This document shows positions 1 through 4,437 of a stretch of 10,414 nt of DNA, piece by piece; the first letter of the stretch is position 1; each line of letters starts with the position of its first letter. Location of the stretch: assembly GCA_017409915.1 (NCBI GenBank), contig JAFQRU010000107.1, positions 1 through 10,414 of the forward strand, written 5' to 3'. The position numbers and the translations under genes are program-made. The stretch comes from Clostridia bacterium. GTDB taxonomy: Bacteria; Bacillota; Clostridia; Monoglobales; Monoglobaceae. The notes beneath the pieces are model-generated. The model saw nothing but the letters and a program-made list of their open reading frames with translations, made no database searches and was not told the origin of the DNA.

Positions 1-4
1 ATGA

Positions 5-25
5 TTGGCGGAGAAGGAGAGATTT
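5..25 (-). repeat. Direct repeat: displaced copy of the tRNA-Ser(GCU) 3' end
   Basis: These 21 bases are identical to 222-242, which form the 3' end of the tRNA-Ser(GCU) gene: part of the T-loop, the 3' strand of the T-stem, the 3' acceptor strand, the discriminator base and CCA. The match stops abruptly on both sides, and no tRNA body is attached to this copy. Both copies have the same orientation. A truncated tRNA 3' end in direct orientation is the usual footprint of a tyrosine-recombinase att site, but it could also be a leftover from a tRNA gene duplication. The copy sits at the window edge, so the DNA to its left cannot be judged. Confidence 0.75.
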
Positions 26-190
26 CCCTTATGGGGCAGTTGCAACATCAACTCAACTTCGCCATCAAGTGGCTTGTTTCGCTGTGTTGCTGCCACACCT
101 GCACACTCCCTTCATCGTTCACCGAACGCGGTCGTGTTCGGTGCTCTCTTGCCGGGTCCCGGCGCGAGGCTCAAATCCCCTATGCCAAAC
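26..190. other. G+C-rich, hairpin-rich stretch with no credible gene
   Basis: I see no coding gene here. Open frames run through it on both strands, but none has a ribosome binding site and the plus-strand frames continue into tRNA sequence. The stretch differs from its surroundings: 41 of the 60 bases at 121-180 are G or C, whereas neighbouring genes are clearly A+T-richer. It contains several inverted repeats (38-42 with 49-53, 120-127 with 136-143, 151-156 with 158-163). Part of the plus strand at 159-177 resembles the T-arm region of tRNA-Ser. It lies between the two copies of the 21-bp repeat and may be an insertion remnant, an interspersed repeat or a structured RNA. Confidence 0.5.
120..163. 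repeat. Two adjacent perfect inverted repeats
   Basis: CACCGAAC at 120-127 pairs with GTTCGGTG at 136-143 around an 8-base loop. GCCGGG at 151-156 pairs with CCCGGC at 158-163 across a single base. The second would need a larger loop in RNA because a one-base loop cannot form. Neither is followed by a T-run on either strand, so they are not terminators. Confidence 0.6.
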
Positions 191-215
191 AAAAAAGACT
201 GCCTCTGGCAGTCTT
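191..215 (-). terminator. Rho-independent terminator of the tRNA-Ser operon
   Basis: Read on the minus strand, a 9-bp perfect stem (AAGACTGCC / GGCAGTCTT, 207-215 with 195-203) closes a 3-base loop. A run of six T ends the hairpin, at plus-strand A191-196. It lies 8 bases past the CCA end of tRNA-Ser(GCU), exactly where transcription of the tRNA pair should stop. Confidence 0.88.
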
Positions 216-221
216 CTTTGC

Positions 222-242
222 TTGGCGGAGAAGGAGAGATTT
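222..242 (-). repeat. Direct repeat: copy inside the intact tRNA-Ser(GCU)
   Basis: This is the partner of the repeat at 5-25, lying at the 3' end of the complete tRNA-Ser(GCU) gene. The two copies are offset by 217 bp. If the pair is an att duplication, this copy would be the one that keeps the tRNA functional. Confidence 0.75.
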
Positions 243-313
243 GAACTCTCGCGCCGGTTGCCCGACCTACACCCTTAGCAGGGGCGCCTCTTCGGCCTCT
301 TGAGTACTTCTCC
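223..313 (-). tRNA. tRNA-Ser (anticodon GCU)
   Basis: This is a class II serine tRNA gene of 91 bases including an encoded CCA. The 5' acceptor strand GGAGAAG (307-313) pairs with CTTCTCC (227-233), followed by discriminator G and CCA. The T-arm is GAGAG-TTCAAAT-CTCTC, there is a long variable arm (GTCGGGCAACCGGC), and the anticodon loop reads CTGCTAA with GCT at 277-279. It therefore decodes AGC and AGU. It is the second gene of a two-tRNA operon, 26 bases after tRNA-Ser(UGA), and is followed by a terminator. Its 3' end is duplicated at 5-25. Confidence 0.97.
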
Positions 314-339
314 GAATTTATTACCATATTAAAAAAAAT

Positions 340-426
340 TGGCGGAGAGGCAGAGATTCGAACTCTGGGTGCTTTCGCATCACTAGTTTTCAAGACTAGC
401 TCCTTAAACCGCTCGGACACCTCTCC
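340..426 (-). tRNA. tRNA-Ser (anticodon UGA)
   Basis: This is a class II serine tRNA gene of 87 bases with encoded CCA. The acceptor stem is GGAGAGG (420-426) with CCTCTCC (344-350), then G and CCA. The T-arm is CAGAG-TTCGAAT-CTCTG, the variable arm is long, and the anticodon loop is CTTGAAA with TGA at 390-392. It decodes UCA and, by wobble, other UCN codons. It is the first gene of the tRNA operon, behind a consensus promoter and a short leader hairpin. Confidence 0.97.
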
Positions 427-433
427 GCATACC

Positions 434-449
434 GTCGCAACTTTGCGAC
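434..449 (-). promoter_or_regulatory. Leader hairpin immediately 5' of the tRNA operon
   Basis: GTCGCAA (434-440) and TTGCGAC (443-449) form a perfect 7-bp inverted repeat with a 2-base centre. The predicted transcription start, about 7 bases past the -10 element, falls at roughly 449. The primary transcript would thus begin with this hairpin, seven bases before the mature tRNA 5' end. It might influence leader trimming by RNase P or transcript stability. No T-run follows, so it is not a terminator. Confidence 0.5.
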
Positions 450-455
450 TTATAT

Positions 456-484
456 AATATATCACAGATTCCTTTTTCTGTCAA
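456..484 (-). promoter_or_regulatory. Sigma-A promoter of the tRNA-Ser operon
   Basis: On the minus strand, the -35 TTGACA (479-484) is separated by 17 bases from the -10 TATATT (456-461), with a TGn extension just before the -10. The sequence and spacing match a strong housekeeping promoter, as expected for stable RNA. It points away from the promoter at 522-550, so the two are divergent. Confidence 0.88.
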
Positions 485-521
485 GACTTTTTTTGGTTTT
501 ATCTCTCGACTCTTTTCACCA

Positions 522-550
522 TTGACACCACGCTATATTTTTGGTATAAT
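522..550 (+). promoter_or_regulatory. Sigma-A promoter of the hemolysin III / FAD dehydrogenase pair
   Basis: A perfect -35 TTGACA (522-527), a 17-base spacer and a perfect -10 TATAAT (545-550) preceded by TGG (an extended -10). Transcription should start near 557, giving an untranslated leader of about 63 bases before the ATG at 620. No operator-like palindrome overlaps it. Confidence 0.9.
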
Positions 551-604
551 TTTTTTATGTGGGTATTTAAATATTTTACCCTGTTTTATTGCTTTAATAC
601 AAGT

Positions 605-609
605 GGAGG
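605..609 (+). promoter_or_regulatory. Ribosome binding site fixing the hemolysin III start
   Basis: GGAGG lies 10 bases before the ATG at 620. The earlier in-frame ATG at 557 coincides with the predicted transcription start and has no Shine-Dalgarno sequence, so 620 is the real start. Confidence 0.85.
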
Positions 610-619
610 TTACCCTAAA

Positions 620-1273
620 ATGAAAAAAGAAAAAACTATAAGACCTCAGACAATGGGCGAAGAAATAGCCAATGCTATTTCCCACGGGGTTGGGGCGGTT
701 CTTGCAATTGCCGGGACGGTTATTGCCATCATCTTCGCCTGCATCTATGGGGATACAATGGCTATTGTCAGTGCCTCCCTTTACGGAGCAAGTCTTATAA
801 TTCTCTATTTGGCATCGACTCTTTATCATTCCCTTACAAATAAAACAGCCAAAAAGGTTTTTCAGATTATAGACCATTGTTCTATTTTTATTTTAATCCT
901 TGGCTCATATATCCCGATTTGTCTATCCCTTTTAGGCGGAAAGCTAGGCTGGACACTATTTTTAATCAACGCATCTTGCACTGCACTGGGTGTTGTTTTA
1001 AATGCGGTTGATATGAAAAAGTTCAAGGTTTTCTCTATGATTGCTTATATAATTATGGGGTGGTCCGTGGTTTTCATCTGGAAACCCTTCATACAGACAA
1101 TCGACATAAGAGGCTTCTATCTCCTTCTGGCAGGGGGCCTTGCTTACACAATCGGCGTTATATTTTATAAGCTTAAAAACATAAAATATATGCACTATAT
1201 CTGGCATATGTGCGTTTTAGCCGGAAGCGTTTTCCAATTTTTCTGTATGCTCTTTTATGTATTTAGAAGATAG
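620..1273 (+). CDS. Hemolysin III / PAQR family integral membrane protein
   Basis: The product is 217 residues, the usual length for bacterial hemolysin III (YqfA-type) proteins, with about seven hydrophobic segments. The family's probable metal ligands are all visible: S66-TLY-H70, D85-H86 in a DHCSIFILILGSY block, and H192-YIW-H196 near the end. The N-terminal E14-E15...N18...SHGVGA motif is also typical. By family homology it is a plasma-membrane protein related to eukaryotic PAQR receptors. The hydrolase (ceramidase-like) activity suggested for the superfamily is not established for bacterial members, and the name hemolysin is historical. It is the first gene after a consensus promoter and lies 14 bases before the FAD dehydrogenase, so the two are probably co-transcribed. 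Family assignment is firm; function is open. Confidence 0.93.
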   Translation: MKKEKTIRPQTMGEEIANAISHGVGAVLAIAGTVIAIIFACIYGDTMAIVSASLYGASLIILYLASTLYHSLTNKTAKKVFQIIDHCSIFILILGSYIPICLSLLGGKLGWTLFLINASCTALGVVLNAVDMKKFKVFSMIAYIIMGWSVVFIWKPFIQTIDIRGFYLLLAGGLAYTIGVIFYKLKNIKYMHYIWHMCVLAGSVFQFFCMLFYVFRR

Positions 1274-1287
1274 AGAGGTAATATAAA

Positions 1288-2658
1288 ATGAAATATGATG
1301 TTTTAATTATCGGGGCAGGCCCCGGCGGTATCTTCTCCGCTTACGAACTTACGAAGAAAAATCCAAACCTTAAAATTGCCGTTATTGAAGCGGGAAATTC
1401 TCTTGATAAGAGAAAGTGCCCCATCGACGGCAAGAAAATCAAATCCTGCATAAACTGTAAATCCTGTTCAATTATGAACGGTTTTGGCGGTGCAGGGGCA
1501 TTTTCCGACGGAAAGTATAACATAACAAACCAGTTCGGCGGAACTCTTTACGAATATATCGGCAGAGAGGAAGCCATTTCCCTTATGAAATATGTTGACA
1601 AAATCAACCTTTCTTTCGGTGGCGAGGGAACAAAGCTTTATTCCACAACCAACACTCATATTAAAAAGCTTTGCCTCCAAAGCGGTCTTCATCTTCTTGA
1701 CGCATCAGTCCGCCACTTAGGAACAGACATCAACTATATCGTTTTACAGAATTTATATAACGAGCTTGAGAAAAAAGTTGATTTTTATTTCAACACCCCC
1801 GCACTCAGCGTTGAAAAGATTGACGGCGGGTATAGAGTTAATACAGCGGATAAGTCCTTCGAGGGAACAAACTGTATCATCTCCGCAGGACGAAGCGGAA
1901 GCAAATGGATGGAAAGTGTTTGTCAGGATATGGACATCCCAACCAAGTCAAACCGAGTTGATATTGGTGTCCGTGTTGAGCTTCCTGCTGAAATCTTTGC
2001 TCATTTAACAGATGAGCTTTATGAAAGCAAGATTGTTTACCGCACCGAAAAATATGAGGATTTAGTCAGAACATTCTGTATGAACCCCCGAGGCATTGTG
2101 GTTAACGAAAACACAAACGGAATTACAACCGTTAACGGCCACAGCTATGAAGACCCCGAAAAGCAGACAGATAACACAAACTTTGCCCTCCTGGTTGCAA
2201 AGCATTTCTCTCATCCGTTTAAGGATAGCAACGGCTATGGCGAGAGCGTTGCCCGCCTTTCAAATATGCTTGGTGGCGGGGTTATGGTTCAGCGTTTCGG
2301 CGACTTAATCCGAGGAAAACGAAGCACTCCTGACCGAATCGAAGAAGGCTATGTTACTCCTACTCTTACGGCAACACCGGGGGATTTAAGCCTTGTTATT
2401 CCAAAGCGAATTTTAGACGGCATTATCGAAATGATTTATGCGCTTGACAAAATCGCACCGGGAACAGCCAACGACGACACGCTTTTATACGGCGTTGAAG
2501 TTAAGTTCTATAATATGGAAGTTGAGATTGACGAAAACTTACAGACCAAGCACAAGGGCCTCTTCGTTATCGGAGATTGCAGTGGCATTACCCACTCCCT
2601 CTCCCACGCATCAGCCAGCGGTGTCCATGTTGCAAGATATATCGCAGAAAATATGTAA
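1288..2658 (+). CDS. FAD-dependent dehydrogenase (COG2509 type) with N-terminal Cys cluster
   Basis: A 456-residue flavoprotein. The N-terminus is a Rossmann nucleotide-binding fold: a beta strand, then G9-A-G11-P-G-G14, with E34 ending the second strand as expected for binding the FAD ribose. The C-terminus has the second FAD-contact block, GLFVIGDCSG followed by a Ser/His/Ala-rich helix. Between C44 and C60 there are four cysteines (C44, C54, C57, C60), the last three spaced CxxCxxC, just before a GFGGAGAFSDGK block that I recognise from uncharacterised FAD-dependent dehydrogenases. The cysteines could hold a metal or Fe-S cluster or be redox active; that is inference. The substrate is unknown. 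The start has AGAGG at 1274-1278, and the gene is followed by a strong terminator. It is likely cytosolic, since there is no signal peptide or membrane segment. Confidence 0.9.
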   Translation: MKYDVLIIGAGPGGIFSAYELTKKNPNLKIAVIEAGNSLDKRKCPIDGKKIKSCINCKSCSIMNGFGGAGAFSDGKYNITNQFGGTLYEYIGREEAISLMKYVDKINLSFGGEGTKLYSTTNTHIKKLCLQSGLHLLDASVRHLGTDINYIVLQNLYNELEKKVDFYFNTPALSVEKIDGGYRVNTADKSFEGTNCIISAGRSGSKWMESVCQDMDIPTKSNRVDIGVRVELPAEIFAHLTDELYESKIVYRTEKYEDLVRTFCMNPRGIVVNENTNGITTVNGHSYEDPEKQTDNTNFALLVAKHFSHPFKDSNGYGESVARLSNMLGGGVMVQRFGDLIRGKRSTPDRIEEGYVTPTLTATPGDLSLVIPKRILDGIIEMIYALDKIAPGTANDDTLLYGVEVKFYNMEVEIDENLQTKHKGLFVIGDCSGITHSLSHASASGVHVARYIAENM

Positions 2659-2662
2659 AACT

Positions 2663-2690
2663 AAAAAGGAGAGGAAAACCTCTCCTTTTT
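2663..2690. terminator. Bidirectional terminator between convergent genes
   Basis: A 12-bp perfect stem (2663-2674 with 2679-2690, core GGAGAGG/CCTCTCC) encloses a 4-base AAAA loop. It is A-rich on the left and T-rich on the right, so it gives a U-tail on either strand. It serves the FAD dehydrogenase from the left and the kinase-like gene from the right. The last base of the kinase-like gene's stop codon overlaps it. Confidence 0.92.
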
Positions 2691-3559
2691 TATTTGTCGA
2701 AATTTATTTTGGCAAGGGCCATAAAGACTGAGCTGAGGGACGGTCTGTCGTTGGGGTTTTTCCGAAGCATCTGGTTTAAGACCACCGCAACCCCTCTTGG
2801 CATCTCTCTTGAAAAGTCAAGTTCCTCTCCGCAGAGGACTGCCTCAAAGGGATATTCATATTCGTCATAGTTAAAGATTGGCATCTCCCCGCTCCAAAAC
2901 AAATGGAGGAAAATTCCCAAAGAGAAAACATCCGCTTTTGTTGTTATCTTCTCGTCCTCCCCCGACATATAAAGATGACATTCAGGAGCGAGATAATTGA
3001 GATTGCTTGTAAAGGCGCTCTCGTCTTTCGGAGGATTATCCACGAAAAAGCTACTGTCAAAATCAATGAGCTTTGCTGTGTAAACTCCGCCCTGAGATTT
3101 TGAGAACAAAATATTTCTTGGCTCAATATTTCCATAAACTATGCCTCTGCTATGCAAAAGGCCGAGACTATATGCCAGAATTCTTGTTACCAAAAGCTTT
3201 TGATAAGGAGACATCTTCTTCATTTCGTCAAGAGTCAAAGGCTTCCCTTCAATTTTGTCCGTAGTTATGTAATAATTGCCTTTATCTCTGAAAAACTCAT
3301 AAACAGGAACAATATTTCCGCTGACGCATTCGCTTATCGCTCTGTAAAGCTTCCCTCTCTCCTCCTGAAACTTTTTGCAGACGGTTATTTCTTCCATTAT
3401 CTGCTCCTCCGATAAATCGTCTCTTTTTATCGGATAGATTGGGGAGGAAAACTCTTTAATAAAATATTCGTCGCCGTCTTTTTCGGCAAAGCCCCATTTG
3501 GAAATGCCTTTTCTGTTTTCTCTCAGCGGGCTTAAAATTTTATATCCGTTAATCTCCAT
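2690..3559 (-). CDS. Eukaryotic-type protein kinase fold, probable pseudokinase
   Basis: A 289-residue protein that is essentially one kinase domain, with no membrane segment or sensor domain. Visible landmarks in order: beta-3 lysine K35 (FIKEF), a hinge region near 96-104, the catalytic loop at 142-149, D166-F167-D168 in place of DFG, A191-P192-E193, the alpha-F aspartate D210 (KADVFSLG), and D271-R272-P273. The catalytic loop reads Y-G-N-I-E-P-R-N. The HRD aspartate is therefore Asn (N144, codon at 3128-3130) and the following loop lysine is Glu (E146), while the Mg-binding N149 and D166 are kept. It may bind nucleotide but transfer phosphate poorly or not at all. The glycine-rich loop is also weak. 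The start at 3559 has AAGGAG at 3569-3574; the in-frame ATG 21 bases upstream has none. It is the last gene of a unit with a small membrane protein and a lipoprotein, and its targets are unknown. Confidence 0.85.
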   Translation of the reverse strand: MEINGYKILSPLRENRKGISKWGFAEKDGDEYFIKEFSSPIYPIKRDDLSEEQIMEEITVCKKFQEERGKLYRAISECVSGNIVPVYEFFRDKGNYYITTDKIEGKPLTLDEMKKMSPYQKLLVTRILAYSLGLLHSRGIVYGNIEPRNILFSKSQGGVYTAKLIDFDSSFFVDNPPKDESAFTSNLNYLAPECHLYMSGEDEKITTKADVFSLGIFLHLFWSGEMPIFNYDEYEYPFEAVLCGEELDFSREMPRGVAVVLNQMLRKNPNDRPSLSSVFMALAKINFDK

Positions 3560-3568
3560 ATTCTCAGG

Positions 3569-3574
3569 CTCCTT
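3569..3574 (-). promoter_or_regulatory. Ribosome binding site fixing the kinase-like start
   Basis: AAGGAG on the minus strand lies 9 bases before the ATG at 3559 and downstream of the alternative ATG at 3580. This selects the shorter, 289-residue form. Confidence 0.82.
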
Positions 3575-3585
3575 ATACATATAAC

Positions 3586-3606
3586 GCCACAGAGTTTTTC
3601 TGTGGC
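3586..3606 (-). repeat. Intra-operon hairpin
   Basis: An 8-bp perfect inverted repeat (GCCACAGA / TCTGTGGC, 3586-3593 with 3599-3606) with a 5-base loop lies between the small membrane protein gene and the kinase-like gene. It can be extended by three A:T pairs across one mismatch. No T-run follows on the minus strand (the next bases read GTTATATG), so it is not a standard terminator. It may be a processing or stability element that tunes the last gene relative to the first two. Confidence 0.6.
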
Positions 3607-3623
3607 ATTATCATTATCTTTAT

Positions 3624-3794
3624 TTATTCGGCAAAGCATTCCTCGGAAATTTCTTCTTCCTTTTTTCTGCCTCTGTCAAGAAAGACCAAAATGCTTATAG
3701 TTGCCGCCGCAATTGCGATTAAAACCGCAATTAAACCGATTAAAACTTTTCTGTTTTCGCTCTTCCCAATATATCGGCTCATTTCTTTAAGCAT
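3624..3794 (-). CDS. Small single-pass membrane protein, 56 residues
   Basis: I do not recognise this family. The protein has a basic N-terminal segment of about 15 residues (K3, R7, K11, R15, K16 among them). One long hydrophobic helix follows at about residues 17-39, rich in Ile, Ala and Leu. The tail has a basic patch and then an acidic run (RGRKKEEEISEE). The start is set by GGAGGG at 3801-3806, 6 bases before the ATG at 3794. A longer in-frame start at 3848 would overlap the lipoprotein gene and has no ribosome binding site. It follows the lipoprotein gene after 13 bases. Topology is ambiguous because both flanks carry positive charge. It could link the extracytoplasmic lipoprotein to the cytosolic kinase-like protein, but this is inference from gene order only. 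Confidence 0.72.
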   Translation of the reverse strand: MLKEMSRYIGKSENRKVLIGLIAVLIAIAAATISILVFLDRGRKKEEEISEECFAE

Positions 3795-3800
3795 CTTTAT

Positions 3801-3806
3801 CCCTCC
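3801..3806 (-). promoter_or_regulatory. Ribosome binding site fixing the small membrane protein start
   Basis: GGAGGG lies 6 bases before the ATG at 3794 and supports the 56-residue form over a 74-residue reading that would begin inside the preceding gene. Confidence 0.82.
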
Positions 3807-3807
3807 G

Positions 3808-4299
3808 TTAGATTCCCAATAAATCCTTTGCATACCAGGACTTATCAATCTTTATAATTCCCATATCTTCGGTAACAGGTTCACCGTTGTCATATGTAAC
3901 AGCAACACGGACAACCGCATAGCCTTCAATTTCAATTTCATAGCGGTCAAGAGCCCATTTATAAGTATCTTCAAAGGCATCCTGCCCAGCCTTATATTCA
4001 GTAACGCTTAAAACTTTATAATAAACTGTTGAGCCTGCCCCTTCGGCATAAGTCGCTTTAAACTGGGTTTTAAGTTCATTAACGCTTACATCAGCGCTCT
4101 TGGCCTCAACCTCCCACATCTTTTCGTGGGTCAGATTTGCAATAGCATTTACATCTGATTTCTCCCACGCCGTATAAAAAGACGCCACAAGACTTTCAGG
4201 AGTCGGGTTTGCCACCGCTTTATTAAAATCGCAGGAAACTGCCCCTAAACCTAAGATTAAAGATAGTAAAAAAACGGCAAGTTTTTTCAACCTTTTCAT
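3808..4299 (-). CDS. Small secreted lipoprotein, possible NTF2-like (DUF4878-like) domain
   Basis: A 163-residue protein with a classic lipoprotein signal: basic MKRLKK, a hydrophobic core at about 7-19, then a G-A-V-S-C23 lipobox. C23 would be lipidated and the mature 141 residues anchored outside the cytoplasmic membrane. The mature part opens with a helix (PESLVASFYTAWEKSD) and later has alternating strands ending in a DKSWYAKDL block. This pattern is reminiscent of DUF4878 / NTF2-like lipoproteins in Firmicutes; that assignment is tentative. It is the first gene of the unit that ends in the kinase-like protein, with GAGGG about 9 bases before the ATG and its own promoter at 4361-4389. No catalytic residues are evident, so a binding or sensing role is more likely than an enzymatic one. 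Confidence 0.85.
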   Translation of the reverse strand: MKRLKKLAVFLLSLILGLGAVSCDFNKAVANPTPESLVASFYTAWEKSDVNAIANLTHEKMWEVEAKSADVSVNELKTQFKATYAEGAGSTVYYKVLSVTEYKAGQDAFEDTYKWALDRYEIEIEGYAVVRVAVTYDNGEPVTEDMGIIKIDKSWYAKDLLGI

Positions 4300-4360
4300 T
4301 TTTAAAGCCCTCTTTCATATTTTATCCGTAAAAAAGTTATTTTTCCTTTAATCTACCTTA

Positions 4361-4389
4361 ATTATAGCATTGTGCTTTCCCCGTGTCAA
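4361..4389 (-). promoter_or_regulatory. Sigma-A promoter of the lipoprotein / membrane protein / pseudokinase unit
   Basis: On the minus strand, a perfect -35 TTGACA (4384-4389), a 17-base spacer and a perfect -10 TATAAT (4361-4366) preceded by TGC (an extended -10). The start point would be near 4354, giving a leader of about 55 bases. It sits directly behind the spoIVA terminator, so the unit is insulated and probably well expressed in vegetative cells. Confidence 0.92.
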
Positions 4390-4402
4390 TCTTTTTATAT
4401 CC

Positions 4403-4434
4403 AAAAAAGCGGTGTTTTTTATCCACCGCTTTTT
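4403..4434 (-). terminator. Rho-independent terminator of spoIVA
   Basis: On the minus strand, AAAAAGCGGTG (4424-4434) pairs with CACCGC and a following T-run (4403-4414) around a 9-base A-rich loop, ending in six T. It starts 3 bases past the spoIVA stop and ends 13 bases before the next promoter's -35. Confidence 0.9.
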
Positions 4435-4437
4435 ATG

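Noticed and set aside
1..303. Open plus-strand frames across 1-303 that could be read as small proteins
   Set aside because: They have no ribosome binding site, run through the antisense of tRNA-Ser(GCU), and repeat a short peptide only because of the 21-bp DNA repeat.
112..465. A 117-codon open frame on the minus strand
   Set aside because: It spans both tRNA-Ser genes and the tRNA terminator, so it is an artefact of structural RNA sequence.
557..619. An N-terminal extension of the hemolysin III protein starting at 557
   Set aside because: The ATG at 557 lies at the predicted transcription start with no Shine-Dalgarno, whereas the ATG at 620 has GGAGG 10 bases ahead and matches the family's length.
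3795..3848. A longer 74-residue form of the small membrane protein
   Set aside because: It would overlap the lipoprotein gene and lacks a ribosome binding site. GGAGGG selects the ATG at 3794.
2690..4299. Reading the kinase-like unit as a phage-defence system of the tellurite-resistance-associated kinase/phosphatase type
   Set aside because: There is no von Willebrand domain protein, PP2C phosphatase, TerD-like protein, nuclease or other effector nearby, and the unit sits between ordinary housekeeping genes.
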